64,000 bases of DNA from assembly GCA_030549335.1 (NCBI GenBank), contig CM060195.1, positions 13,998,501 to 14,062,500 on the forward strand, written 5' to 3'. Each line of letters starts with the position of its first letter. Position 1 is the first letter of the stretch. Both the position numbers and the translations under genes were made by a program. The notes beneath the pieces were generated by a model. That model did no database searches, was not told where the DNA came from, and saw nothing but the letters and a program-made list of their open reading frames with translations. Source of the stretch: Pontederia crassipes. Lineage: Eukaryota; Streptophyta; Magnoliopsida; Commelinales; Pontederiaceae. This document shows, piece by piece, positions 32,085 to 44,609 of the stretch.

Positions 32085-33960
32085 CGCGGGCGTGTCGGGC
32101 ATCTTCTTTTTTGTTAAAAGATTTAGAATCCATACAATAAAAATAAATTTAATAAAAATGTTATAATATATAATGATTATTAGTTATCTAAAAAAAGAAT
32201 TTGATATTAATTATGATTAAATATCTAAATATATAATAAAAAAATTGTGCTCGCTGGGTTGACCGTGCTGATCAACCTCTTGTAGTACCATGCCCAGCAT
32301 ACTACTGGCACTATTTGGCCCACACACTCGAATCATGCCCGGGTCGGGCCAGACCAGCCCATTGAAATTCCATGTGGGCAGCTAAGCATGATCAAATGGT
32401 CCATATGGAATTCCTTTTTTTTCTGAAGGAGCGCTAATGTCTGTACTACTATATTTCCTCTACTGAATGCTACCTGATGTTTGCAGAAGAATACAATCAT
32501 GAACGCAAATATTGTGAATCACCACTTTGGTGGATAGAAGCAAAACTCTAAATTAATTTTGAGGCAAACACAGACATCTCAGGACATGCATACGAAAGTG
32601 ACGATCATGGAAAGAACATTTAATAATTGGATGACCATGTCATGGTTGGATGAGTTGGACCGTTGGATTATAATATATATAAATAATAGAGATTGCGGAA
32701 AATCTCTCGTAGTGAAAGCGAATCATTGGAACTTTTTTCACGAACACTGGACGGACATACTTGTACCTCGAGACCAAACCTCGGGGAATGGAACACTTAG
32801 CTATAGTATAAATATCTCTGAATGAACCTACATCAAAGCATGTCTTAAACCTTTAGTATTGATATCTTTTTATAGGAGAGGGAGACTTGGGCGAGAGGGC
32901 AAGCGGAACGCATTACGCATGTCCATCATGTGCGCTTGCGCGTCTTGCGCAAGGGGTAGCATATACGAGCCATGCACGTGGCCCACCAATGCCCAATGCT
33001 GGGCGTTTTCTAACAATCTCGGTTACCCGCATAGGGCATTACACTTTTGTTCGTCCAGAAATGATAAATGGGTCGTGCAACCTACGAATACAAGCACGCC
33101 TTTTTGTCAGGGTTCACTATTGCTCAACTATCTTTAGAATGTATGTCACGCCCATTAAAAGATTTCATCACAGCTCATATATGAGTCAACAAATGCTCAA
33201 ATAATCATGTAACTTGTGATGCTCTAAATCTGCCTTGTAGCATAGGCAAGACAACATATGTCTTACTCTGTGCTAGCTATCTTTCATATACAGTATATTT
33301 TCAACATAAGAAAAATGGTTGGCTAATTGTATGTGAAAGTTTATGCGGCTTATAACCGTTTTTCCCTTGCTCTCATGCCTTTTAGTAGTGAATTGACTGA
33401 TTTTTTAGACGTGGCTCGACAGGCTACTTTACTTTTCATTTTTGAGTACCCTTCTAAAATAGCAAGAACTAATTTCTTTCATTAAGACATAATCAAGTGT
33501 CTAAGGGCACATGCAATGAATCATCTATCAAAGATTCACATCATAATGGCCATTGAACTAATCAATTCATCATGTCTCTAGGTCATCTTAGCATACTTGG
33601 TAGAGACTCCAATGAGCGTATCTCTAGCTCTATTAAAGTTATACACTGCACAGATTTAAGTCCAATCGCTACCTTTTAGAACTTGACCCAAGTTTTCAAG
33701 TTGCTCGCTCTTTGAGCGTCAAGTTTGAATATCGCATCTAGCATCTCTCTTTTGATCAGACAACATTGAGTTACTAAAACTCATGTTTTATCATGTTTTT
33801 AGAATCACATTATGATTCACATATTTCATTCCCGCTCTCTATCTTCATAAGCGTCAGAAGCGTTTGTTCATGTGAGAGAATAAACTCAAGCCTTATCGAC
33901 ATACTTTTACATGCATAACAAGATTTTGCAATAATGAATTTATAAAAAAAAGATATTCAT
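32085..33960. other. Unassigned sequence
   Basis: No gene recognised. An 88-codon open frame at 32559-32825 and overlapping 92- and 105-codon frames at 32859-33204 match no family I know. From about 33480 to 33960 the sequence may be the decayed 3' LTR or 3' end of the neighbouring copia element, judged by position only. Confidence 0.3.
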
Positions 33961-33990
33961 TGAAAATTTTGAGTACATCATCATTATAAT

Positions 33991-35229
33991 TTATAATCTA
34001 CGCAACCCTAATCCATTTACATGTTTGAAGAATGCTTCTCTCGACAATGGTTTGGTGAACAAATCAACAACCATTTTGTGTCTTGATATGCACCCAACTG
34101 AAATCTCCTCTTTGACTTCTTGATCTCTTACATATTTGTACTTCCTATCGATATGCTTTCCCTTGCAATGATATTTCTCATCCTTCACATAAGCAAGTTG
34201 CTTGATTGTCATAGTGAAAGATCATCTTCTTCGTTACATTCTAAAAAACCTTCAAGTTTTGAAGAAATCACTTAAGCTATAACCTCTTGTACTGCCGCTG
34301 AACAAGCTATAAATTCTGTCTCCGTAGTTGATAGTGCTACACAATCATTTTTTCTTGCTACTCTTAGTAACAACACCATTGCCGAGCAAGGAAGTATATC
34401 TAGAGGTTGATTTTTGTTTATCAACGTCACCAGCCCAATCGGCATCAATGAATCCAACGAGTCGTAGACTTCCTCCGTGATAGGATAGTGCACGATCTAT
34501 AGTACCCTTGAAGTATCTCATAATTCTCTTCTTCGTCTTTTACTGTTGTCATTCTGAATTAACCTAATATCGACTAACTAGACCTACGACAAACATATGT
34601 CTAGCCATGTACACATCATAACATACATCAAGCTGCCAACCATACTTGCATAAGAAATATTGAACAATCTCTTTTATTCCTCTAGATTTTTAGGGCACAC
34701 GTCTAGACTTAAAACCTCACCTTTAATAATAGGAGTGTCAATGGATTTGCAGTCATCCATACGAAAGTATTACAAAACTTTCTTTATGTATGATTCCTGC
34801 CACAAAGTAAGGAGTTGTTTAGAACAATCTCATTGGATTTCCACACCAAGTACGTAGGCTGCTTCACCATGTCCTTCATCTCAAACATGGAGGACAATCA
34901 TTGCTTAATAATAATGACAAAATCCTTAATATTTTTAGCTATAAGAATGTTGTCCAAAAATAGCGTCAGGATAGTAAAATTATCCTCTGACTTATGAACA
35001 TACACATAGTGATCTTCATCAATGATGTTAAAATCGTACGAAATGATTGATTGATGAAATTTAAGATATTACTATCTAGATGATTGTTTGAGTCCATAAA
35101 TGGACCGGCGTAGTCCGCAAACTTTTGCTCTTTTTTTCTTTATAACGAAGCCTTTAAGTTGCTCCATGTAAATTTTCTCATCTAGTTCTGTATTAAGAAA
35201 TGCGATCTTTATATCCATTCGATGTAATT
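33991..35229 (-). pseudogene. Ty1/copia pol remnant (RT and RNase H)
   Basis: Minus-strand fragments in order. RT with MDIKIAFLNTELDEKIYMEQ and SIYGLKQSSR lies at 35072-35229. A decayed segment around 34560-34660 resembles the copia VGSLMYAM...RPD block. RNase H pieces include VALSTTETEFIA (34272-34400) and the C-terminal KHIDRKYKYVRDQE...DLFTKPLS segment ending in a stop at 33991. At least two frameshifts and several stops break it, so it is dead. The right end is cut exactly where a CACTA terminus begins (35230). Confidence 0.85.
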
Positions 35230-35299
35230 CACTACAGGAAAACACATCATTAGAGAAGGGACATACAATCATTAATATTCAAATTTTGATCGTTATTGG

Positions 35300-36020
35300 T
35301 CATTAGCGGCCAACATTTCCCGTCGTCTTTGGTCATTATACACGACAAGAAAAATGCCAATTTCCGACGGTTCATTTTCGACGGGCACAAAATCGTCTGA
35401 AATACCGATAAAATTTTTGGCGGATTGAATAATCCGTCAAAATTATCGTCGATATGGTTTCGATGGTTTTAGCCGTCTAAACTTCCGACGATTCAGAATG
35501 CGTCTAAACATTCCGTCGAAACATTCGATGATCGTAACCGTCGATGATGTTAAAACCGGCTGATCCATTTCGATGCTGGTTTTTCGACGGTTTAGACCGT
35601 CGAAAGTTTTGACGGTTCACCTAACCGTCGAAACTTTCAACGGTCTTAGTTGCCGAAACATTTTAACGTTGGTGGGGTATCAATATTTTATTTTTCGACG
35701 GTTCCGATCGTCGAAAGTTGCGACGTTTCATGGAATCGTGGATATTTCGACAGTCAGACCTGTCGGAATGTTAACTGATTTTAATTCTACTTTAAATATT
35801 TTCGACGGTTTTGACTGTTGAAAATGAAGATTTATAATTTATATAATTCTCTTTCACTTGACATATATTATTATATATTTCGACGGCTAAAACCGTCGAA
35901 AGGTCGACGGTTTGGAGAACCGTCGAACGTTTTGATGGTCCGTCCAGCGGGTTTGACCGTCTTAATTCGAATTAATATATTATTGCCTACTTTTCGACGG
36001 TTCCGACCGTCGGAAACTTG
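35300..36020 (+). repeat. Left subterminal repeats of the CACTA element
   Basis: Many copies of TTTCGACGGTT and its inverse AACCGTCGAAA, often as inverted pairs 10-30 bp apart. Such repeats bind the TNPA-type protein in En/Spm elements. The overlapping 67- and 82-codon frames are artefacts. Confidence 0.75.
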
Positions 36021-36021
36021 A

Positions 36022-36029
36022 TATATAAA
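36022..36029 (+). promoter_or_regulatory. Candidate transposase promoter TATA box
   Basis: TATATAAA directly after the subterminal repeats, followed within 40 bp by a pyrimidine-rich CTTCCTCCGTTTCCCTCTC stretch typical of a plant leader. Confidence 0.4.
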
Positions 36030-37316
36030 CATCCGACCCCACTATCACTTCCTCCGTTTCCCTCTCTTCTACACTCGATCTCCCGCACAAGAACCCTTCT
36101 GACGGTGACCTTCCCGGCATCCTAGCTCCGCCAACCACGTGCCAGCTGAACCATCGGCCGCCGCGCCTCCCTCTGCCACTTGCATTGCGTTCGTTCGCCG
36201 CCCGAAGCCGCCGTCCGCCGCCAGCAAGTCGACCCCTCGATGTGTCTGCAATCTCTGGCGCAGGTAGGCTCCCCACCCTCCGTGCTCTCTCCATTCTCCT
36301 AGATCCGGCCGCCCTCCGCACGCGGCGACAAATCTGGCCGCCGCGGTGGCCGGAACCGCCCTCTGGCCGGATCTCATCTCATGAACATAACGTTTTGTCT
36401 TCATTTTTTGTCTTCTTTTTTGTCTTTATAAATTAATGAACATAACATTTCATTCAAATCCCTATGAGTTATGTTCACATTTATTGATCAATCTTTTCTT
36501 GTACTATGCTGCTTTTTAACCTCTCCTTGTAAGTTGTAATGGAAAAAGGAACTTTCATTTACATATGGGGAATATTATTGGGTTTCAGTACACCATATAA
36601 TATCACAGGTCACATTTACATATGCATTTAGTTAAACCCTACACATGTACATATAATATGTATAATCAGTATAAGTTGTCAATCAACTTGTATCACAAGA
36701 ATGATCTGCTTCCTGGGCCTTTGATATTAATATCATATAAGTTTACCTTATATGGTTTAAGAGGATTTTTTCTAAAAAAATAATAAGTTAATCACACTCC
36801 ATTTCATGACTGATTAACTAAAAAAAAAGAATTACATACGGCTCAAGAGCATGCAATGCTCAACATAATGTATGATAGAGAGAAGTGGTCTCGTGAACTG
36901 AACAAGTGATAACCATTTGGAACAAAAAACATTCATCAAGACCAAGGACTGCATGGCATTTAACTTATCACAGTATATAAGGAGTGCTTGGCCGTGTGCA
37001 TGCATGGAAGTAGTAGTTGGAAAACATCTCATATGAACAACAACTAAAAATTTAGAAACACATGCAATGGATTGCGTGTTGTGTAGTGAGAAGAAACAGA
37101 TGTCTTGTCACGGGTTGTTATCAATCTTTCTCCACTCAATTACTCTCTACCTTATAGGGGAAACTAAACCTATACAATATATATTTGTGTGTGTGTGCGT
37201 ATCATATGATGCTGTATCCAAAGTTCGGACATTGGTACATGCCTTTCCTTCCCAGCGCGCATTCGCTCGAAAATTAGAAGTAGAAAAGACTTAAATATAT
37301 GGTGGAGGAAAGGGGG

Positions 37317-37347
<31 letters not shown>

Positions 37348-38312
37348 AGAGAGATGGTTACGTAGGATCCTATGATAGAAGCTTTATATGTGATTCACAC
37401 GAGGGACCTATACTTGCACATTCAAGATTAATATCTTTTAGGCAGTTGTTATTTAACTTTTATATTCAGATTTAACAAATTCCATCAAATATTTGTTTCA
37501 ATTTGAAATTTAGAATTGGACTTACATTCTTATGCAAACAATTTCAAATGAATAAAAAACAACTTCGATCAGCTATACATGGCAAGATTTGTTGAACATA
37601 AGTGGCACCTATAAATCCATCAGACCTTCATATTTTGCTGTCACAGATAAAATTCTGTAATTTTGTTCATTACCGTTTCATCTGAACAGACATGACAATT
37701 GAAGTTAACCTGCTGATTTATAATTCAGGCTGCCCACTGACGTGTCCAGTGATCTCGCGGTTGAAGTTGGAATGTCAAGCTTTGCTCTTGACACGGTGAG
37801 AACAGTGTGGACAAGCTAATCACTGTGATTTATTTCCTCAGGAAAAGAAAAAAAATAGATTACATTATTGGCTTTCCTCTCAGTTCAATGTCCTATAAAT
37901 AATGTTTTGATTTAGTTCCTTTAGAATAATGTTTGAATTCTCAAATGCTGTAGAGAAAGTTCATTCAACTGTTATCATTATGTTATAAAATGTTATCATT
38001 CAACTGAGTACTTTAATTCTGTCACTGAAAACTTTATAAATTTTTTAAGTTTGTTCCTTTAGATTTCATTCATTAGTTCATATTTGTTATTTTGTAGTGC
38101 AAATATGATGACTTTTAATTAGTATTTACGATGTTCCTGATTATTTTTAATTAGTGTTTATGGTGTTCCTGACTATTTCTTATTAGTATTTATTTTTAGT
38201 TCATAAGATTGTTTATGATTTGTTTCTGATTAGTTGTAATTAGTGTTTACGATGTTTCTTTCATATTTTTTTGTTACAAATTTTGTAATTACTATAACTT
38301 GCAAATAATACA
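36030..38312 (+). other. Leader and intron region of the CACTA transposase gene
   Basis: A GC-rich 350 bp (36060-36400) with open frames on both strands and a GCAGGTAGG donor-like site near 36260 could be an untranslated first exon. It is followed by ~1.9 kb of AT-rich sequence without coding signal, ending in a 3' splice-like AATACAG at 38313. The G28 run is at 37320. Confidence 0.4.
37320..37347 (+). repeat. Homopolymer G28 with G7 upstream
   Basis: GGGGGGG (37312-37318), A, then 28 consecutive G, then AGAGAGA. A strong G-quadruplex former, and its length is likely to be error-prone in sequencing. Confidence 0.9.
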
Positions 38313-38318
38313 GATATT

Positions 38319-39302
38319 ATGTCATACTTGAGCGATCATCAATGGATGTACAACAGAAATAATCCTGGTCGTAGAGGTTTAAGACAAGAATTCATATATG
38401 GCGTTGACTATTATGTTAGTGTGGCTTGTCAGTCTTTACAATATCAGCGGGAGGGAACAATTAGGTGTCCTTGCTTGAAATGTTATGGCACAAAGTTACA
38501 GACACTAGAGACAATTAAGGTTCACTTATATAGAAAGGATTTCAAACCCAATTATTGGCAATGGGATGATTTAGGTGAAGGAGCACCTTCGACAAGCGCA
38601 CCAAATCCAGGTCTCTATTTTGTCCATCCTCAAGAAGGATTTACTTCGCAATATGAACAATTAGTTTATGACGCAGCTACAACTGAGTATGGGAATATTA
38701 GATTTGAGCAGGATGAAGAGACACCAAATCCAGAAGCAAGAGATTTTTATGACTTGCTAAACGCATCGATCCAACCCTTATGGCCCGGGTGTGAAAGTCA
38801 TTCGGAACTATCACTTGTTGTTAGATTATTGAATTTGAAAGCCGACCACAATATTTCACAAGCATGTTTTGATGTATTTCTAGATATTTTAAAAGAAGTC
38901 ACACCAACTAGGGCTTGCATTCCTAAAAATTTTTATAGGACAAAAAGATTGGTTAGTAAACTTGGTGTTGGCTCAACTAAAATAGATTGTTGTCACGATG
39001 GTTATATGTTATATTATGGCGACGACATCAATCTAAATGAATGCAATTTTTGTGGGTCCGAACGATATAGAGTGACTAACAAGTCTCAAGTGGCTGTGAA
39101 AAGAATGCATTATTTTCCTCTTATTCCTAGACTTAAAAGACTATACTAATCTATAGGGTCAACATCGCAAATGAAGTGGCATGCACAACATAATACTTCT
39201 GAAGGTGTCATGCTTCACCCATCGGATGGTGAAGCGTGGAAATATTTTGATCGTAAGCATCCTGATTTTTCTAGGGAGGAGAGGAACATAAGGCTCGGTC
39301 GA
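38319..39302 (+). pseudogene. CACTA transposase (TNP2-type), N-terminal part, truncated
   Basis: The first ~85 residues form the transposase-associated domain (HQWMYNRNNPGRRGL, RCPCLKC, KVHLYRKDF). A TNP2 region follows with PLWPGCESHSELSLVVRLLNL, then a Cys-bearing block (CNFCGSERY) and MHYFPLIPRLKRLY. TAA (39147-39149) stops it at 276 codons. The TNP2 homology continues in frame (MKWHAQH, HPSDGEAWKYFDR, RNIRLG) to about 39295 and then ends at the subterminal repeats. Everything after that, including the catalytic region, is missing, so it cannot be an active transposase. The ATG lies six bases after a 3' splice-like CAG, so it may be exon 2 or later. Confidence 0.85.
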
Positions 39303-39747
39303 CGCCAATACAACACAAGAGGCGGGCGCTGATACCGCATCTTATATTAGCATCGACTTAGCATCGCGTCCATAGTGACGCTAATATACCATCGCATGCT
39401 TGCGACGCCAATGCAGCGCAAGAAGCCAACGCTAATATCGGCTTTTACATTAGCATTGTCGCGTCGCTTGTGATGCTAACTTAGCGTCGCACCCCTACGA
39501 TGCCAATATAGTGCTACCATCTACCACACATTTATTAGTTTTCGCATGTGATGATAGTGCCGAAATAGCGTCACTTTGACGTCTCATTTAACATTTTGTA
39601 ACACTAAGGCGACGCTAAATGGATGCTATAGAGAGGCACTTAACGTCTCTTCTTGTCGACCCAATGACGATGCTATTGAGATGCTATTAGCGTCGCATGG
39701 TATGATGACGCTAATTTGCGTTGCTATTCGATAGTTTTCTTGTAGTT
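39303..39747 (+). repeat. Right subterminal repeats and terminus of CACTA element
   Basis: Repeated TTAGCATCG, AGCGTCGC and GACGCTAAT words in both orientations, ending GTTTTCTTGTAGT. The word set differs completely from the left side. Confidence 0.65.
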
Positions 39748-41454
39748 TCAAGATGATATTATGTGATAAAGATAAATGATGAAGATGACACGTGAAGGAT
39801 CACATAATAAATAAAGAAAGAAGAATGAAAAAAAGATTCAAAGGATTATAAAGCATCCCCGAGGAAATGTAGGTATGAAAGAAGTCAAAAAGTAAGGATC
39901 AAGGAGTTAAGGAGTTATGAAGAAACTCCTAGAATGTATATGACAACGAAAGTGAAATGAAATGATATGTTATGACTGTATATTACTATTGGATGATACT
40001 TGCAGATGATGGATCTAAGTAGGTATGACATTATATTTATGTTCATGAATGTTGTATGAAGAATGAATGTAAGTATGATGTAATGTCATGTAAGGTTCAT
40101 GATATAGTTCATGGCATGCATGTTCGTATGTTATTATTATTACTTTGATGATGCAGTGCATGTAGTATCATGTAATAGGATATCATAACATACATGACCT
40201 TTACATACTCTGACTGAAAAACCCTGCACTCTGGATTCGTGCAGATAACCAAAATTAAGTGATGAATGGTAGTTTAAGCTCATGACGAAGTGTTGCCCAT
40301 CCTTAAGGTTTAATAAGCCTATGATTCTAGATGAACATTGAGACTAATAATGTAATGAAGGTTGTAAGCATTTAATTTTTTATGGAATAGTAAATGTTAT
40401 ATGATTATTAGAAAGTTTTGGTTATGATGATTTTTTCTAAAATGTTGATGTCTTCCATTGTTAATTGATGCATGGTGAACGTCCTAACGATGCGAAATTG
40501 CCCTAAATGACCAAAACTTTTAGAGTGAATTTCGGATTGTTACAATATATTTCATACCTTCTATCTGATCAATTATCACCTTGTTTTCTATTTTTCTTTT
40601 TCCTCTCCATGTGTTTAGTCGGAAGCATGTGCGTCTAACTCACATATCTTTCTTTTTTTTGGATGTGGGAGAAGGTAGGTCGGTTGACTGATATTAAAAC
40701 AAAGAGGTATATTTATAATATATATATATATATATATATATTATAAAGTTGAGTGGTGATATTTCGTATGCATTAGTCTATTGTTGAAATGGTGAGGTGG
40801 CAAATTATTCAAAAGATATAGATAAGGTTATGCATGCAACATGCTACATGGAGTAACAAAATTTCTTTAATACTTGGCTGAGACAAAACCGTTAGGATAA
40901 ACAGAATCAAACCAATATCAAGTTAAACAAATAATTATAATTTAGTTCTAAAATATATGTTTAACAATAAATATAAGAAAAACAAATAATTCATGATAAT
41001 TATTCAACAAAATAAAATTCAATAAGTTATCGAAGAAAGTTTGCGAATTAATTAATTAACTTACAAAGCTATATATAATTAGGAAGCAGAATCATGTAAT
41101 AAATGACTAATTATTCAAAATTTCCTCATGTTTAATTAGTTATAATAATTAATTTATATATACCGATATTACAATATAATAACTTGATTGAACTTGCATC
41201 AAGGAGTTACTTATTAAAATCTTAATTGAGCAACTAACCCTTTTACAATTATCATCAATTACTTTATGATATTTTGGGTATTAGCATTAAATTGATAAAT
41301 AACTAACTTAAATACTTGATCGACTTAATTATTTATGAGATAAAATCTTGGAATATTACACTGAGAAATGGAACCAGAGTACCCAAGGTCATTTGTTTTG
41401 CTGAAATTCTTTTGTTTGCATAAGGTTGAACATCGATCATCATCGATGACAACA
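39748..41454. other. AT-rich sequence, no gene
   Basis: No coding signal. The segment 40470-40550 (GTCCTAACGATGCGAAATT... ending GGATTGTTACAA) resembles LTR edges of plant Ty3 elements, but I could not define a unit. A perfect (AT)n run lies at about 40717-40742. Confidence 0.3.
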
Positions 41455-42060
41455 TCTGTCGCCCGAGAGGGTATTTCATTCCCCAATGGTTGCACTCGCG
41501 CTGAGAGGTGGGGTGGTCATTGGTTACAGTAAAGAGATGTTTTCATCAAATGGCAAGCGAGCCGAGAGGTGGGCTTAGAGCATTTTCTATGTTTTCTTGT
41601 TGAGATGTTTCACTATTTTGATAGTTTGAGCTTTTGGTGTTGATGACCTCAGCCCAATAGAGTGTTCTATTCCTCGATTGTCGCATGCATGCCGAGAGGT
41701 AGGGCGATGATTGAGTTACGTCAAAGAGGTCATCAACGGCCGAGCAAGTTCGAGAGGAATGCTCCGAGCATTTTTCAAACTATTTTGTCGACGTTCTTCC
41801 TTCATTTGAACTACTTTTGGTTTTATAGTGTGGTGACTCTTGCTCGAGAGGATAGTCTATTTCTCAATTTTCGCATGCGTGAAGAGAGGTGGGACGGCTA
41901 TTGAGTTGTGGAGTCAATAGAGACTAGTGCAACATAGGGCCGAGAGATTTGCCCAGATTTTTCTTTGTTTTCTCACTCGAATCAGCATTAAAGGAATCCA
42001 CTCGAGAGGTATCGTCACTTATCAGAACTCAGTACGGGCTGAGAAGTTGGTTGGGCCCGA
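41455..42060 (+). repeat. Degenerate ~200-bp tandem repeats containing GAGAGGT
   Basis: Three to four units share the order: CGAGAGG; TATTTCxxTCCxCAATxxTCGCA; GAGAGGTxGGGxxG; ATTGxGTTA; then GAGAGxT and a TTTTCT tail. Units begin near 41460, 41655 and 41845, with a partial one near 42000. An 80-codon frame inside is not protein-like. Confidence 0.55.
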
Positions 42061-42090
42061 TTTATGACTCAAGATTCCTCTAAGTTTGAA

Positions 42091-42655
42091 AATTGGGGGT
42101 ATTGCTGACACATCCCCCATTTAGGTAATCGATACTTTAGAACATCCCATCTTCACTAGATCATGATGGTTGGGTTCTGGGATGACCCCATGGCATAAGT
42201 CCAATGACCGACAAGCATGAGAGAGACCTAGTCATTGGATGACATCCATCACGAGAGTAGGAATGTCCATGCATGGGAGCATCTGCTGCTACTTTATTGA
42301 TTTTACATCAGTTTAAGAAATAGAACTCCCGAAACAATCCCTTAAGCCCTAGTGTTTATTTACTCTTATCTTTATCCACCCTTACATTAAAAATCTTAAA
42401 AATTAGTGTAGTTTCTTTGTTGCATTTTATAGTTTAGTAGTATTTCACTTTCTCATTTCAAACGACTCAACTTTTCATTCAAAACAGCTTTATTCAAGTG
42501 TGCTTTTGACTTTGTCTACGTGGATTGACCCTTAAGTAACTACTGTGCGATTGTAGACTTATCATATGTGCTAATCATTTATAAATTTTAAAGCTTATTC
42601 GGGATTTTCTGCTAATTAGGGGCATGTCCACAAGTGAGGGCATCTCCTAACATCA
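42091..42655 (+). repeat. LTR-like segment with polypurine tract (element G)
   Basis: GAAAATTGGGGGTAT (about 42089-42103) looks like a polypurine tract, followed by TGCTGACAC. Some 420 bp later comes a U5-like stretch (CTACGTGGATTGACCC, then ACTACTGTGCGATTG) that parallels the CGTGGGTTCGACAC...GAGCGACTAGTG region of the Athila LTRs. A possible end is ACATCA at 42652. Boundaries are uncertain. Confidence 0.4.
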
Positions 42656-42784
42656 GGGAAATTCAATTCCTAAGTTACCATCGTCCCACTAGGATTATTT
42701 TCTATGTTAACTCATGCTATTGCACCTCACATACATGCGGCACAAACCACAACACATCAATATATGCATGTCAATAATTTTCAT

Positions 42785-43200
42785 TAATCGTCTTAAAATC
42801 AGACAGAGTGATTGACTAATAAACTATAAAATGCCATTATCTTGATTATTGTTTGAGTTAATAAATGAACCATGATAGTATGCAAATTTGCGCTCTTTTC
42901 CTTTTACAACGAAGTCTTGAGGTTGCTCCATTTAATTATTTTTATCTAGTTCTCCATTAAGAATTTGCTTTTATTTCATATAATTTTAAGTTCACATGTG
43001 CAACTATAACTAATATTACATGAATTTAAACAAATCTTACAACAATGTGCAAAGGTTTGTTCATAGTCAATACTCTCTATTTGGATGAAATCTTTCATCA
43101 TTAGAAAAACTTTGTATCTTTCAATTGATTCATTGATGTCATGTTTAATTTTGAGAATCCATTTACTTTCAATTGGCTTACAGCCTACATTTCTTTATTA
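42785..43200 (-). pseudogene. Second Ty1/copia RT fragment, highly decayed
   Basis: The minus-strand reading gives pieces of copia RT in order: KPIESKWILKIKHD, SIERYKVFLMMKDF, IDYEQTFAH, then after gaps MEQPQDFVVKGKERKF. It overlaps the same domain as 35072-35229, so it is a separate and older copy. Confidence 0.7.
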
Positions 43201-43204
43201 CTCG

Positions 43205-44600
43205 AGCATACCGTCGCTACTTTTATCATCTTATTATAAATAGAACTCGTATAAAGTAAATCTTTACATTATGTTGTACATGTATAAAAAGCACTAATAT
43301 TCAATTATTAAATAACGATACCTTTATATACTTAAAAAAACTACATGTGCCATCCTTGTCATGTAGCATCCTTATCTTTGACCTGTAGTATCCAAGTACA
43401 AGAAGATATATATTGCACATAAATGTACATATATATGCATAATCTCCATGAGCAAAGGCTCGTATGTAGGGCCAAAATAATATTTTTAAAAGGAACTAAT
43501 TTATAACTTATTCAAAACATGAAGCATTCATTTGAACAAGAATGATAATATCATATGAAGAATTCTGAAGATCGATGCATAAGTATCATTTCCGTAAAAC
43601 ATGTGTTCATGCAACTAAACTTTTTCATATAAGCATGAGCTATCATTACGTGTCATAATCTTATGATATCAAAGTCCTTGTTCATACATCATTCATATCA
43701 AAGCGAATCATATTGTTATAAAATATCACAATCAATAATGCATCAAATGCTATGCTTAAGTGGATGTATGGAAGAAGAATGATGCATTCACATGTCATAT
43801 CGCCAACTGGCCATAGACACCCATTTTTGATATATTTGTCGACGTTGTCGGGAAGGTTGTTGGACTTTAGAGGTGACCCCAATGAATTTAAAATGTGGGT
43901 GAGATTCCATAATTTAGCTACAAACAACCTAAAATCCCTTTTAAGATATTTGTCGATCCTATAAGATATTTCAGTAATATAGGGTTAAGTTGTTGACTTT
44001 TATAAGATCTTTCAATCATACAATGGTAAATTTTTTATCTTACAAGTTTTTCAACTATACAAAGGTAAACTATCACTCGACAAGAGTAATATAAATGCAT
44101 GATAATGAGATGTGATATATGCATGAACCAAGCATATCATATCATGTCATATCGTAGTAACATATGATGTCATCTTATAATATGTCATGTCATTTCTATT
44201 ATTTTCTATCATATTTTATTATGTCATGTCATGTCAAGTCATATTATATCATATATAGTATCATATCATGTAGTGTCATATATAATTGTATTAATAGCAA
44301 TAATCATATAATGATGATGTTATGATGTAGTTAAGAATAATAGTGACACTTTTGGAATGCATGCAAGAATTTATTCATGTCAATATCATATCAATTCATT
44401 TTTTATACATTCTTTTACACTCATATAAAAATTTCTTGATTATTATATGAAACAAATTATAGTATAGCTTTTTCACAAGTATTCACTTTAACATTTCCAC
44501 AATGATGCATAAAATTACATGTTCCATATATCATGACTGAAAGCTTATAAACGATGAATACAATAAAAGCACATGGATTCACCCTATATACCTCTTCTTT
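43205..44600. other. AT-rich sequence with TCATATCATG-type low complexity
   Basis: No gene. From about 44110 to 44290 the words TCATATC, CATGTCA and TATCAT alternate in a long degenerate run, a decayed simple repeat. Confidence 0.5.
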
Positions 44601-44609
44601 AACTTGCTT

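Larger units (their letters stand above)
35230..39747 (+). mobile_element. CACTA (En/Spm) DNA transposon with truncated transposase
   Basis: The left terminus is CACTACAGGAAAACAC and the right terminus is GTTTTCTTGTAGT followed by T where G is expected, so the ends match CACTACARGAAAAC. Subterminal repeats are dense at both sides but of different sequence (CGACGGTT on the left, AGCGTCGC/GACGCTAA on the right). The transposase exon (38319-39302) ends abruptly at the right subterminal block. No 3-bp duplication is seen (ATT on the left, TCA on the right). It may be a fusion of two CACTA elements or a heavily deleted copy. Confidence 0.75.

Noticed and set aside
35980-36436. GC-rich frames of 83-113 codons on both strands
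   Set aside because: Overlapping opposite-strand frames typical of a CpG-rich leader. No recognisable domain.
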